Positions 7,236-16,239 are shown, counted from the first letter of the stretch. The stretch is DNA of 64,000 nt from Shinella yambaruensis (GCF_022899355.1 NZ_JALJCK010000014.1:122753-186752), one strand, 5' to 3'. Notes: generated by a model not told the origin, from the sequence alone. Numbers and translations: made by a program.

Positions 7236-8297
7236 CTACGTCTCGTCCTGCCGCGGCGGATAGAGATGCGTTTCCCCGCGGAAATCGCGAAGGCGGAAAC
7301 AGCCGTCGTCCGCCTCTTCGACCGCCGCCGAATCCGCCCGCACCTTGCCGTGCCCGCCGGGAATGTCGAGGATATAGGCCGGCTGGCAGAGGCCGGAGAC
7401 GCGGCCGCGCAGGCTTTCGACCAGCGCCCTGCCCTCGGCAAGCGTCAGGCGGAAATGCGCGGTGCCGGGCGCCAGGTCGGGATGGTGCAGGTAATAGGGC
7501 TTGACCCGGTTCTCGACGAAGGTGCGCATCAGGTCGGCCAGCACCGCCGCATCGTCGTTGACGCCCTTCAGCAGCACCGTCTGGCTGACCATCACCAGGC
7601 CGGCATCGACGATGCGGGCGATGGCGGCGCGGGCCTCGGCCGTGAATTCGCGCGGGTGGTTGGCATGCAGCGCCACATAGGTCGTCTTGCCGGAGGTCTT
7701 CAGCGCCGCGATCAGCGCGGCATCCACCCGCGCCGGATCGACGACGGGCACGCGGCTGTGGAACCGCACGATCTTCACATGGGGGATGGCGGCAAGCCGT
7801 TCCAGGATCGCCTGCAGCCGGCGCGGCGAGAGCACGAGCGGGTCGCCGCCGGTCAGGATCACCTCCCAGATCGCCGGCCGGGCCGCGATATAGGTGATCG
7901 CCGCGTCGAGCGCCTGGGCGGAGAGGGTGCCGAGCCCTTCCGGCCCGACCATCTCGCGGCGGAAGCAGAAGCGGCAATAGACCGGGCAGACATGCACGGC
8001 CTTCAGGAGGACGCGATCGGGATAGCGGTGCACGATGCCCTCGACGGGGCTGTGCGCGAGGTCGCCGATCGGGTCGGCGCGCTCCTCCGGCAGGGTCACG
8101 AGCTCCGCGGCATCGGGCACGAACTGGCGGGCGACCGGATCGTTCGGATCGGCCGGATCGATCAGCGCGACGAGCGACGGCGTGACGGCGACGGCATAGC
8201 GCGCGGCGACCGCCGCCGCGCCCGCCCGTCGCGCCTCGGGAACGAGGCCGGCCTCGACCAGCTCGGCCACCGTCGTCAGGCTGCGCGCCGCCGTCAT
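7236..8297 (-). CDS. epmB: EF-P lysine 2,3-aminomutase EpmB (radical SAM)
   Basis: Radical-SAM, PLP-dependent enzyme, 353 aa, that converts lysine to (R)-beta-lysine for EF-P modification. The CxxxCxxC cluster motif is seen in VCPVYCRFCFRR (about residues 110-121). Other KamA/YjeK features are WEVILTGGDPLVLSPRRL, VRFHSRVPVVDPARV and VKPYYLHHPDLAPGTAHFR. The ATG overlaps the epmA stop as ATGA (8294-8297), so translation is coupled. It is shorter than free-lysine aminomutases, which carry long extensions, and epmA and efp are adjacent; both favour EpmB over a catabolic KamA. Confidence 0.93.
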   Translation of the reverse strand: MTAARSLTTVAELVEAGLVPEARRAGAAAVAARYAVAVTPSLVALIDPADPNDPVARQFVPDAAELVTLPEERADPIGDLAHSPVEGIVHRYPDRVLLKAVHVCPVYCRFCFRREMVGPEGLGTLSAQALDAAITYIAARPAIWEVILTGGDPLVLSPRRLQAILERLAAIPHVKIVRFHSRVPVVDPARVDAALIAALKTSGKTTYVALHANHPREFTAEARAAIARIVDAGLVMVSQTVLLKGVNDDAAVLADLMRTFVENRVKPYYLHHPDLAPGTAHFRLTLAEGRALVESLRGRVSGLCQPAYILDIPGGHGKVRADSAAVEEADDGCFRLRDFRGETHLYPPRQDET

Positions 8298-9349
8298 GGC
8301 GCGGTCTCCGCGACCGGCGCCCAGATCACCTGGTCGATGCGCGCGGCGCCCGTCGCCAGCATGACCAGCCGGTCGAAGCCGAGCGCGATGCCGCTGGCCT
8401 CGGGCATATGGGCGAGCGCGGCGAGGAAATCCTCGTCGAGCGGATAGGTCTCGCCATAGACGCGGGCCTTTTCCGCCATTTCCAGCTCGAAGCGCCGGCG
8501 CTGCTCGCCCGCATCGGTCAATTCGCCGAAGGCATTGGCCAGCTCCACCCCGCAGGCATAGAGCTCGAAGCGCTCGGCGACGCGCCGGTCCCGTGCCGCC
8601 GGGCGGGCGAGCGCGGCCTCCGCGGTCGGATATTCGCACAGGATGGTGGCGCGGCCGAAACCGAGCTGCGGCTCCACCTTTTCCACCAGCACGCGGCTGA
8701 AGAGGTCGGCCCAGGTGTCGTCCTCCGCCACGCGCAGGCCGGCCGCCCGCAGGGATGCGGCAAGGCGCGCGCGGTCCGTCGCGCCGTCGGGATCGATCGA
8801 GCCGAGGAGGTCGATGCCGGCATGGCATCGGAAGGCCTCCGCCACCGTCAGCCGCTCGGGCGGCAAGGCCGGATCGCAGGTCGCGCCGCGGTAGGCAAGC
8901 ATCGCGGCCCCCGTCACCCCGGCGGCCAGCGCGAGGATCTCCGCGCAATCCTCCATCAGCACGTCATAGGCCTCGCCCGCACGATACCATTCCAGCATGG
9001 TGAATTCCGGGTGGTGCAGCGGCCCGCGCTCGCGGTTGCGATAGACATGGGCGAAGCAGGCGATGCGCCTTTCCCCCGCCGTCAGCAGCTTCTTGCAGGC
9101 GAATTCCGGCGAGGTGTGCAGGTAGAGCGGCGTCCTTGCGCCGGAATGGCCGATCGCGGCGGTCTCGAAGGCGTGCAGATGCGCCTCGTTGCCGGGTGAG
9201 ACCTGCAGCGTCGCGGTGTCGACCTCGATGAAATCGCGCGCGGCGAACCAGCCGCGCAACGCCGCCTGGATGCGGTTTCGCGCCAGGAGGAACGGCCGGC
9301 GGTCGGCATGGACATCGGGCGTCCACCAGGGCGAGGGCTTCGGGCTCAT
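8294..9349 (-). CDS. epmA: EF-P--(R)-beta-lysine ligase EpmA (GenX/PoxA)
   Basis: Truncated class II lysyl-tRNA synthetase paralogue, 351 aa, lacking the N-terminal anticodon-binding domain; the protein enters the catalytic core at once. It attaches beta-lysine to the conserved Lys of EF-P. Class II motifs are FIEVDTATLQVSPGNEAHL, motif 2 YRNRERGPLHHPEFTMLEWY (about residues 100-120) and motif 3 GIALGFDRLVMLATG near the C-terminus. ATG at 9349 (MSPKPSPWW) is the family start; its ribosome site is weak. It is divergent from efp and coupled to epmB, so the whole EF-P lysylation set lies together. Confidence 0.94.
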   Translation of the reverse strand: MSPKPSPWWTPDVHADRRPFLLARNRIQAALRGWFAARDFIEVDTATLQVSPGNEAHLHAFETAAIGHSGARTPLYLHTSPEFACKKLLTAGERRIACFAHVYRNRERGPLHHPEFTMLEWYRAGEAYDVLMEDCAEILALAAGVTGAAMLAYRGATCDPALPPERLTVAEAFRCHAGIDLLGSIDPDGATDRARLAASLRAAGLRVAEDDTWADLFSRVLVEKVEPQLGFGRATILCEYPTAEAALARPAARDRRVAERFELYACGVELANAFGELTDAGEQRRRFELEMAEKARVYGETYPLDEDFLAALAHMPEASGIALGFDRLVMLATGAARIDQVIWAPVAETAP

Positions 9350-9510
9350 GGCGTCTCTATGACAGGTTTCTTCGCGCTTGCCGGCGGACAGACTGGTGTT
9401 TTGCCGGAATATAGGGTAGTTGCGGCCCCGAAAACACATTTTCGGCACTTGGGGAAGGCGTCTCACGGCGGTCCTCTACGCCGCGATCCATTCAGTTACA
9501 AGGAAGACTT

Positions 9511-10080
9511 ATGGTAAAGATCATCGCCTCTTCCGTCCGCAAGGGCAACGTCCTCGAGGTCGAAGGCAAGCTCTATGTCGTGCTGACGGCGCAGAACTTC
9601 CACCCGGGCAAGGGCACGCCTGTCACGCAGATCGACATGCGCCGTATCTCCGACGGCGTGAAGGTTTCCGAACGCTACCGCACGACCGAACAGGTCGAGC
9701 GCGCCTTCGTGGAAGACCGCGAGCACAACTTCCTCTACGAGGATGGTGACGGCTACCATTTCATGAACCCGGAGACCTACGACCAGCTGACCATGTCCCA
9801 CGAGGACATCGGCGACCTGAAGGCCTATCTCCAGGAGGGCATGACGGTCATCCTGTCGGTGCATGAGGGCGTCGCCATCGCCATCGACCTGCCGCGCCAC
9901 GTCACGCTCGAGATCGTCGAGACCGAACCGGTCGTCAAGGGCCAGACGGCCTCGTCCTCCTACAAGCCGGCGATCCTGTCGAACGGCGTGCGCACGCTGG
10001 TGCCGCCGCATATCACCGCCGGCACGCGCGTCGTCATCGCGACGGAAGACGGTTCCTACGTGGAACGCGCCAAGGACTGA
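9511..10080 (+). CDS. efp: Translation elongation factor P
   Basis: EF-P, 189 aa, binds stalled ribosomes between the P and E sites and promotes peptide bonds at polyproline stretches. ATG at 9511 has AAGGAAG before it. The three beta-barrel domains are complete. The modifiable loop reads HPGKGTP with the lysine at residue 34, the site lysylated by EpmA/EpmB, both encoded divergently next door. The C-terminal domain holds [22 protein letters not shown]. It is followed by a hairpin with a T-run. Essential or near-essential housekeeping role. Confidence 0.97.
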   Translation: MVKIIASSVRKGNVLEVEGKLYVVLTAQNFHPGKGTPVTQIDMRRISDGVKVSERYRTTEQVERAFVEDREHNFLYEDGDGYHFMNPETYDQLTMSHEDIGDLKAYLQEGMTVILSVHEGVAIAIDLPRHVTLEIVETEPVVKGQTASSSYKPAILSNGVRTLVPPHITAGTRVVIATEDGSYVERAKD

Positions 10081-10139
10081 CCGGTTTTGCGGGAAGCGGC
10101 GGGCGATCGGGGTCGATGCACGCCCTGCACCAAGCCCTC

Positions 10140-10221
10140 CGTCATCCTCGGGCTCGACCCGAGGATCCACAATCCACGGTGTGCCGGTGGATGGGTGGTC
10201 GCATCAGGCCCGACCATGACG
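10140..10221. repeat. Dispersed 30-bp palindromic repeat plus diverged inverted partner
   Basis: The unit at 10140-10170 has core CCTCGGGCTCGACCCGAGG. A diverged partner in opposite orientation ends near 10221 (GGTCGCATCAGGCCCGACC). Same family as the pair at 5016-5102. Confidence 0.8.
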
Positions 10222-10254
10222 AAAGAGAGGCTTGGCGGACTTCGCCAACAATCC

Positions 10255-10290
10255 AAGCCGCCGCGCCGTTTCCGGCAGGCGGCTTTTTTC
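10255..10290 (+). terminator. Intrinsic terminator after efp
   Basis: AAGCCGCC (10255-10262) pairs with GGCGGCTT (10278-10285) and runs into TTTTTTCC. It follows the repeat unit and lies 175 bases past the efp stop, before the kinase gene. Confidence 0.75.
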
Positions 10291-10358
10291 CTTCCAGTTT
10301 CCGGAAAAACCGTTAAGACCGACTCCCGGCTCTCACCCAACGGAGACGGAACTTTCGC

Positions 10359-11351
10359 ATGACCAAATTCGACGTGCTGACGGTCGGCAATGCCATCGTC
10401 GATATCATCGCGCGCTGCGACGAGAACTTCATCACGGACAACGGCATCATCAAGGGCGCGATGAACCTCATCGATGCCGAACGGGCCGAACTGCTCTATT
10501 CCCGCATGGGCCCCGCGCTCGAGGCCTCGGGCGGCAGTGCCGGCAACACCGCCTCGGGCGTCGCCAGCTTCGGCGGCAGGGCCGCCTATTTCGGCAAGGT
10601 GGCGCACGACCAGCTCGGCGAGATCTTCATCCACGACATCCGCGCCCAGGGCGTGCATTTCGAGACCAAGCCGCTGGCCGGCCCGCCGCCGACCGCCCGC
10701 TCGATGATCTTCGTCACGCCCGATGGCGAGCGCTCGATGAACACCTATCTCGGCGCCTGCGTGGAACTCGGGCCGGAAGACGTGGAGGAAAGCGTCGTCG
10801 CCGAGGCCAAGGTCACCTATTTCGAAGGCTATCTCTGGGATCCGCCGCGCGCCAAGGACGCGATCCGCGACTGCGCCCGCATCGCCCATGCGAACGGCCG
10901 GGAAATGTCGATGACGCTGTCGGACAGCTTCTGCGTGCACCGCTACCGCGACGAGTTCCTCGACCTCATGCGCTCCGGCACGATCGACATCGTCTTCGCC
11001 AACAAGGCCGAAGCCCTGGCGCTCTACGAGACCGAGGATTTCGAGGAGGCGCTGTCGCGCATCGCTAAGGATTGCCGGCTGGCGGTGGTGACGATGAGCG
11101 AGGAAGGCTCGGTCATCCTGACCGGCGGCGAACGCACCAGGGTGGAGGCGATCAGCATTCCGAGCGTCGTCGACACGACGGGCGCGGGCGATCTCTACGC
11201 CGCCGGCTTCCTCTACGGTTATACGGCCGGGCGGTCGCTGGCCGATTGCGGCCGGCTCGGCAGCCTTGCCGCCGGCCTCGTCATCCAGCAGGTCGGCCCC
11301 CGCCCGCTGCTCTCGCTGGCGGAAGAGGCCAGGAAGGCCGGCCTTACTTGA
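10359..11351 (+). CDS. PfkB-family sugar/adenosine kinase
   Basis: Ribokinase-fold kinase, 330 aa, typical length. Motif 1 is GGSAGNTASGVASFGG (about residues 57-72). The C-terminal PfkB signature is DTTGAGDLYAAGFLYG (about residues 270-285), containing the catalytic Asp and the anion hole. Close homologues in rhizobia are labelled adenosine kinase, which would make it a nucleoside salvage enzyme, but substrate choice in PfkB proteins cannot be read from these motifs. ATG at 10359 follows GGAGACGGAAC. It runs into the SH3 gene tail to tail, the two stops overlapping by 8 bases. Confidence 0.9.
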   Translation: MTKFDVLTVGNAIVDIIARCDENFITDNGIIKGAMNLIDAERAELLYSRMGPALEASGGSAGNTASGVASFGGRAAYFGKVAHDQLGEIFIHDIRAQGVHFETKPLAGPPPTARSMIFVTPDGERSMNTYLGACVELGPEDVEESVVAEAKVTYFEGYLWDPPRAKDAIRDCARIAHANGREMSMTLSDSFCVHRYRDEFLDLMRSGTIDIVFANKAEALALYETEDFEEALSRIAKDCRLAVVTMSEEGSVILTGGERTRVEAISIPSVVDTTGAGDLYAAGFLYGYTAGRSLADCGRLGSLAAGLVIQQVGPRPLLSLAEEARKAGLT

Positions 11352-11883
11352 AGGCCTCGCCCGGATAGGCGCCCCAGATCTCGTTCTGCGAGACCCATCC
11401 GGCCGTGCCGTCCGCTTCGGCGCGGCACCAGTCGCCGTTGCATTCGCCGACCTTGATGACGACGCCGGGCTGGATCTTCGCGATGACCGTCGAGTTCGAC
11501 ATCGCCTCGCGTCGCATGTTGACGAAGATGCCCTCGCCCTTGCCGCGCATCCATGGCGCGGTGACGGCGGTGCGCTCGCCGGAGAGCAGCGCCTGGTTGA
11601 CCCAGCCCTCCGTGCCATCCGCGTCGCGGATGCGGCGCCAGTTATCGTATTCCTGGATGATCTCGACCGGCACGCCGGATTTGAGATAGCGCCAGGCGAC
11701 GGCATAATCGACGCTGGGCCCGACGCGCAGGTTGACGCTTTTCGCCTTGAGGCTGACGAAGCGGGGCAGCGGCAGGCCGCTCGGCCCCTTGGCCGCCTGG
11801 GCATGGGCGAACTGGACGCCGGCAACGGAGACGAGGAGGCCCGCAAGGGCGGCAAGGCTGAGACGCAGGACAAGGTGACGCAT
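11344..11883 (-). CDS. Secreted SH3-domain protein
   Basis: Exported protein of 179 aa with a signal peptide (MRHLVLRLSLAALAGLLVSVAGVQFAHAQA) followed by two bacterial SH3 (SH3_3/SH3_4) repeats. The first is KSVNLRVGPSVDYAVAWRYLKSGVPVEIIQEYDNWRRI-type around residues 47-85; the second is around 115-160 (GVVIKVGECNGDWCRAEADG). Each ends in a GWV segment. Such domains bind cell-wall peptides or act as periplasmic scaffolds. It faces the kinase gene with overlapping stops and is divergent from the dehydrogenase at 12064. Precise role unknown; widespread in Rhizobiales. Confidence 0.88.
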   Translation of the reverse strand: MRHLVLRLSLAALAGLLVSVAGVQFAHAQAAKGPSGLPLPRFVSLKAKSVNLRVGPSVDYAVAWRYLKSGVPVEIIQEYDNWRRIRDADGTEGWVNQALLSGERTAVTAPWMRGKGEGIFVNMRREAMSNSTVIAKIQPGVVIKVGECNGDWCRAEADGTAGWVSQNEIWGAYPGEAFK

Positions 11884-12063
11884 GGACGATCCGCACAGAT
11901 TGGAGAGGGCATGACGCTGCCGAACCGGCGCAAATTGGCAAATCGCAGGAACGCCAAAGAGGGCGGATTGTCTTCGCGACCGGGTCTGGTAGAAAATGCC
12001 CCTGATGAAGCAATCCTTGCCCAACTTGGTTAAGGACCCGTCAACAGGACGCCGGAACAGCCC

Positions 12064-13068
12064 ATGACCCAGAAGAAAAAACCGAAGGTCTACATCACCC
12101 GCCGCCTGCCCGAGGTTGTGGAGACCCGGATGCGCGAACTGTTCGACGCGGAGCTCAACATCGACGACACGCCGCGCAGCCAGCCCGAGCTCGTCGCCGC
12201 TGTCAAATCGGCCGACGTTCTGGTGCCGACGCTGACGGACCGGATCGACGCCGCGCTCATCGAGCAGGCCGGCCCGCAACTGAAGCTGATCGCCTGCTTC
12301 TCCAACGGCGTCGACAATGTCGACGTGGAGGCGGCGGCACGGCGCGGCATCACCGTCACCAACACGCCGAACGTTCTCACCGAGGACACGGCCGACATGA
12401 CGATGGCGCTGATCCTCGCCGTCCCCCGCCGGCTGGCGGAAGGGGCGCGCATCCTGACGGACCGCAGGGGCGAATGGGCCGGCTGGTCGCCGACCTGGAT
12501 GCTCGGCCGACGCATCTGGGGCAAGCGCCTCGGCATCGTCGGCATGGGGCGCATCGGCACCGCCGTCGCCCGCCGCGCCAAGGCCTTCGGCCTCTCCATC
12601 CACTACCACAACCGCCACCGCGTGCGCCCGGACACGGAGGACGCGCTGGAGGCGACCTATTGGGACAGCCTCGACCAGATGCTGGCGCGCGTCGACATCG
12701 TCTCGGTCAACTGCCCCTCGACGCCGGCGACCTATCACCTTCTGTCGGCCCGCCGGCTCGAGCTGATGCAGCCGACGAGCTATATCGTCAACACAGCGCG
12801 CGGCGGCATCATCGACGAGACGGCGCTGATCAAGTGCCTGCGCGAAGGCAAGATGGCCGGCGCCGGCCTCGACGTCTTCGAGAACGAGCCTTCGGTCAAC
12901 CCGAAGCTCCTGAAGCTCGCCGCCGAGGGCAAGGTCGTGCTCCTGCCGCACATGAGCTCGGCGACGCTCGAAAGCCGCGTCGACATGGGCGAGAAGGTCG
13001 TCATCAACATCCGCACCTTCTTCGACGGCCACCGCCCGCCGGACCGCGTGCTGCCGAACCGGGTGTGA
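12064..13068 (+). CDS. D-2-hydroxyacid dehydrogenase (glyoxylate/hydroxypyruvate reductase type)
   Basis: NAD(P)H-dependent D-isomer-specific 2-hydroxyacid dehydrogenase, 334 aa. Rossmann motif GMGRIG (about residue 160) is followed by the cofactor loop HNRHRVRP, whose arginines suggest NADPH. The catalytic triad is Arg in NTARGG, Glu in DVFENEP and His in LLPHMSSAT. It most resembles GyaR/GhrB-type glyoxylate-hydroxypyruvate reductases. A role in draining glyoxylate would fit the purine and glyoxylate genes further right, but it is not in an operon with them. Phosphoglycerate dehydrogenase is unlikely because no C-terminal ACT domain exists. Confidence 0.9.
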   Translation: MTQKKKPKVYITRRLPEVVETRMRELFDAELNIDDTPRSQPELVAAVKSADVLVPTLTDRIDAALIEQAGPQLKLIACFSNGVDNVDVEAAARRGITVTNTPNVLTEDTADMTMALILAVPRRLAEGARILTDRRGEWAGWSPTWMLGRRIWGKRLGIVGMGRIGTAVARRAKAFGLSIHYHNRHRVRPDTEDALEATYWDSLDQMLARVDIVSVNCPSTPATYHLLSARRLELMQPTSYIVNTARGGIIDETALIKCLREGKMAGAGLDVFENEPSVNPKLLKLAAEGKVVLLPHMSSATLESRVDMGEKVVINIRTFFDGHRPPDRVLPNRV

Positions 13069-13084
13069 TCGACGCGGGCTGAGC

Positions 13085-13236
13085 CCCCCTCTGCCCTGCC
13101 GGGCATCTCCCCCTCAAGGGGGGAGATCGGCCAGAAGCAGGAACCTCGCTCGATCAGCAGCGCCTGAGATAGGCGAAACGTTGCTCCATCCAATCTCCCC
13201 CCTTGAGGGGAGATGCCCGGCAGGGCAGAGGGGGGT
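13085..13236. repeat. Long inverted intergenic repeat
   Basis: About 45 bases at 13085-13130 (CCTCTGCCCTGCCGGGCATC followed by a CCCC/GGGG hairpin) recur inverted at 13191-13236, separated by about 60 bases. It fills the gap between the convergent dehydrogenase and moeB genes. Probable REP/RIME-like rhizobial element. Confidence 0.8.
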
Positions 13237-13249
13237 GGCAACCCGGCTC

Positions 13250-14023
13250 TCAGGAACGAGCGCTACTCCCCTTCCGCCGCCTGTATTTCAGCGTTTCGAA
13301 CCGCGCCGCCAGCCCGTCGTAAAGCAGCAGCCGCCCGACCAGCGGGTCGCCGGCGCCCGTGACGAGCTTGATCACCTCCATCGCCATCAGCGTGCCGACG
13401 ACGCCGGTCAGCGCGCCGACGATGCCGGCTTCGGCGCAGGCCGGAACGACGCCGGGCGGTGGGGCCGTGGGGAAGAGGTCACGGTAGCCGGGGTGAAGCG
13501 TGCCGTCCGGCCCGGCCTCATAGGGTTTCAGCACGGTCAGCGAACCGTCGAAGCGGCCGACGGCGCCGGTGACGAGCGGAATGCGCGCAGCCTCCGCCGC
13601 ATCGGCAGAGGCATAGCGCGTGTCGAAATTGTCCGAACCGTCGACGAGGAGGTCGTAGCCGGCAAGAAGGCGCGCGGCCGTTCCGGCCGTCAGCCGCTCG
13701 GCGATGCCGGTGAAGGCGACATGCGGGTTGAGGCGGGCGACGGCGGCCTCGGCGCTCGCGATCTTCGGCGTGCCGAGGCCGGCCGTGTCGTGGATCACCT
13801 GGCGCTGGAGGTTGGAGAGGGAGACCGTGTCGTCGTCGAGAACGCCGATATGGCCGATGCCGGCGGCGGCGAGATACTGGATGACCGGCGCGCCGAGGCC
13901 GCCGGCGCCGACGATCAGCACATGCGCCTGCTTCAGCTTCTGCTGGCCCGCGCCGCCGATCTCGGCGAGCACGATATGCCGGCGGTAGCGGTCGATCTCT
14001 TCGGGGCTGAGCGGATCGGTCAT
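13250..14023 (-). CDS. moeB: Molybdopterin-synthase adenylyltransferase MoeB / ThiF-family E1-like enzyme
   Basis: E1-like enzyme, 257 aa, that adenylates the C-terminal Gly-Gly of MoaD- or ThiS-type sulfur carriers. The ATP site is LIVGAGGLGAPVIQYLAAAGIG (GxGGxG, about residues 37-58). Also seen are DDDTVSLSNLQRQ and the catalytic Asp region VDGSDNFDTRY. PACAEAGIVG holds the only Cys; the two CxxC zinc pairs of E. coli MoeB are absent (HPGYRDLFP replaces the first). ATG overlaps the recF TGA (ATGA), so translation is coupled to recF. Needed for Moco, hence for the xanthine dehydrogenase encoded here. A ThiF role remains possible. Confidence 0.9.
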   Translation of the reverse strand: MTDPLSPEEIDRYRRHIVLAEIGGAGQQKLKQAHVLIVGAGGLGAPVIQYLAAAGIGHIGVLDDDTVSLSNLQRQVIHDTAGLGTPKIASAEAAVARLNPHVAFTGIAERLTAGTAARLLAGYDLLVDGSDNFDTRYASADAAEAARIPLVTGAVGRFDGSLTVLKPYEAGPDGTLHPGYRDLFPTAPPPGVVPACAEAGIVGALTGVVGTLMAMEVIKLVTGAGDPLVGRLLLYDGLAARFETLKYRRRKGSSARS

Positions 14024-15144
14024 GGCACGATGCCTCCATGCGAGACGGTGAGGAACTGCGCGCGCTCGCCGAGCGCGTCGAACATCGACCGGTCGGTGCC
14101 GGTCATGAAGGCCTGGCCGCCAAGCGCATCGACCCGGTCGAACAGCGCGGCCCTGCGACCTTCATCGAGATGGGCGGCGATCTCGTCGAGCAGCAGCACC
14201 GGCGCATGGCCGGTCATGCCCCCGACGAGGCCGGCATGGGCGAGGATGAGGCCGACGAGCAGTGCCTTCTGCTCGCCCGTCGAGCAGCGCTCGGCCTCCA
14301 TGTCCTTCTCGCGATGGCGGATCATGAGATCGGCGCGGTGCGGGCCGTCCAGCGTGCGGCCGGCGGCGGCGTCCCGGTAGCGGCCGTCCTGCAGCATGCC
14401 GAGATAGATGTCCTCGATCTCGTAGGCCGGGCGCTGCCATTCCCCGTCGAGGAAGCCGGAAAGGCGCATGGTAGCCGAGGGGAACGGCCCGTCGTCGCGC
14501 GCCGCCTCCACGAGGCCGGAGAGGAGGCCGACGAGCTCGTGGCGGGCATGCGCCATGGCGATGCCGAGCTCGGCCATCTGCCGCTCCAGCGCCGTCAGCC
14601 AGGCGGGATCTGGCCGCGGCTCGGAGAGCAGCCGGTTGCGGCCGCGCATCGCCTTCTCGAAATCCGCCGCCCGGCGGCCGTGCTCGGGATCGAGCGACAG
14701 CACCAGCCGGTCGAGGAAACGGCGGCGATCGGCGGAGGGACCGGTGAAGAGGCCGTCCATGGACGGCGTCAGCCAGACGACGCGCAGATGATCGAGCAGT
14801 TCGTCGACGGTGCGGGCGGGCGTGCCGTTCAGCCGGAGTTTTCGCGCCTGGCCCTCGTCGCCGCCCTCGGTGCCCGTGCCGATGTCGACCTCGCCCATCA
14901 TGCCGTCGAGCGTGGCGAAGACGGAAAAGCCGCCGCTCGCGCCGGCGCGCACGACATCGCCATAGGGCGCGCGGCGCAGGCCCCGGCCCGGCGAAAGCAG
15001 GGAGACGGCCTCCATCAGATTGGTCTTGCCCGCACCGTTCTGCCCCGTCAGCACGACATGCCGGCCGTCGAGCGGCAGCGACAGGCCCGCATAGTTGCGG
15101 AAATCCGTGAGCTTGAGGCGGGAAAGGGAAACCTTGTGCGGCAT
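14020..15144 (-). CDS. recF: DNA replication and repair protein RecF
   Basis: ABC-type ATPase, 374 aa, that helps load RecA at ssDNA gaps and supports SOS and fork restart. Walker A GQNGAGKT (about residues 34-41), signature CSTGEQKALLVGLILA (about 290) and Walker B VLLLDEIAAHLD (about 318) are all intact. The N-terminal LKLTDFRNY motif is diagnostic. ATG at 15144. It overlaps moeB by 4 bases. In many bacteria recF follows dnaN; here it is elsewhere with moeB, as in other Rhizobiales. Confidence 0.96.
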   Translation of the reverse strand: MPHKVSLSRLKLTDFRNYAGLSLPLDGRHVVLTGQNGAGKTNLMEAVSLLSPGRGLRRAPYGDVVRAGASGGFSVFATLDGMMGEVDIGTGTEGGDEGQARKLRLNGTPARTVDELLDHLRVVWLTPSMDGLFTGPSADRRRFLDRLVLSLDPEHGRRAADFEKAMRGRNRLLSEPRPDPAWLTALERQMAELGIAMAHARHELVGLLSGLVEAARDDGPFPSATMRLSGFLDGEWQRPAYEIEDIYLGMLQDGRYRDAAAGRTLDGPHRADLMIRHREKDMEAERCSTGEQKALLVGLILAHAGLVGGMTGHAPVLLLDEIAAHLDEGRRAALFDRVDALGGQAFMTGTDRSMFDALGERAQFLTVSHGGIVP

Positions 15145-15493
15145 GGGGGTGAGAGCTAGAGCATTTTGCCGCCAAGGGGAATCACCCTGCGGCGCATAAA
15201 TCGGGCAACAACAGAAAGATGGGCAGGCGCCGGGCGCCGCACAAGCCGCCCCGGCCCGCAGGGGCAGACTATCGCATATGGAGTTCGGCCCTGCCGCTCT
15301 CCCCTTCTCCTCGCGGGGAGAAGGGAATGTGGCAGCGGCTTGCTTCCATAGGCGATGGCTCTTGGGGAGAGATGCCGGCAGGCAGAGGGATCTTTGCAGC
15401 CGATCGCGCTACGCTAGCGGGAAGATGAGCCCCTGGCGGCGCCGGGCCGGTTGCCTGCATGATGCGGAGCAGGTAAAGCCAGAACCTCCCGCC
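15145..15493. other. Intergenic spacer between recF and HAD gene with repeat fragments
   Basis: This 349-base divergent spacer has no credible gene. It holds AGAGCATTTTGCCGCC (15160-15175), a rhizobial intergenic element that recurs in related form at 32884 and 63289. It also holds a CTTCTCCTCGCGGGGAGAAG hairpin near 15305-15324 of the type repeated at 30890, 30978 and 36210. The recF promoter must lie near 15150-15250 but no clear -35/-10 was recognised. Confidence 0.6.
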
Positions 15494-16210
15494 ATGCCTT
15501 GCATCCTACCCCTCCCAGCCCGCAGGTCCTCCGCCTTGTCCTCTTCCCGTCCCGTCTTCGACCGTTCGTTCTCCGCCTTCCTCTTCGACATGGACGGCAC
15601 GATCATCAACTCCATTCCGGCCACCGAGCGCGTCTGGACGCGTTGGGCGCTGAAGCACGGGCTGGACGTGGCGACCTTCCTGCCGACCATGCATGGCGTG
15701 CGCGGCATCGACACGATCACGCGGCTCGGCCTGCCGGGCGTCGATCCCGTCGCCGAGGCCAAGGAGGTCGAGCGCGAGGAGATGGAGGATGTCGAGGGCG
15801 TGCTGCCGATCCCGGGCGCGATCGCCTTCCTTTCCGCCCTGCCGGCCGGCCGCTGGGGCATCGTCACCTCGGCGCCGGTGGCGCTCGCCCATCGCCGCCT
15901 CGCCGCCGCCGGCATTCCGCTGCCCGCGGTCATCGTGACGGCCGACGACGTGACGCGCGGCAAGCCGGCACCGGACGGCTACCGGCTGGGCGCCGAGCGG
16001 CTCGGCTTCGACCCGGCCGATTGCCTCGTCTTCGAGGACGTGCCGGCGGGCATTCTTGCCGGCGAGGGCGCCGGCGCCCATGTCGTGGTGATGACCGCGA
16101 CGCACCATCACCCCATCGAGACCGGCCATCCGACGCTGCAGAGCTACGAGGGCATCACCACGCAAGCCGATGCGGACGGCCGGTTGACGCTGCTGCGGGC
16201 GGCGGGCTGA
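15494..16210 (+). CDS. HAD-superfamily sugar-phosphate phosphatase
   Basis: Haloacid dehalogenase-type phosphatase (subfamily IA), 238 aa from the ATG at 15494. Motif I is FLFDMDGTIINS (nucleophile Asp), motif II is VTSAP, and motif III/IV is RGKPAPDGY with FEDVPAGILAG. The cap-domain layout resembles 2-deoxyglucose-6-phosphate or glycerol-3-phosphatases (YfbT/GPP type), but the substrate cannot be assigned. The start is uncertain: homologues usually begin close to the FDRSFSAFLFDMDGT segment, and a TTG at 15536 is an alternative. A hairpin at 16240-16265 follows. Confidence 0.85.
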   Translation: MPCILPLPARRSSALSSSRPVFDRSFSAFLFDMDGTIINSIPATERVWTRWALKHGLDVATFLPTMHGVRGIDTITRLGLPGVDPVAEAKEVEREEMEDVEGVLPIPGAIAFLSALPAGRWGIVTSAPVALAHRRLAAAGIPLPAVIVTADDVTRGKPAPDGYRLGAERLGFDPADCLVFEDVPAGILAGEGAGAHVVVMTATHHHPIETGHPTLQSYEGITTQADADGRLTLLRAAG

Positions 16211-16239
16211 CACGCAGGCTCCCGTTTCACGAAACAGGA

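Noticed and set aside
7236..8297. Catabolic lysine 2,3-aminomutase (kamA)
   Set aside because: Adjacent, coupled epmA and divergent efp, and short length, point to EpmB.
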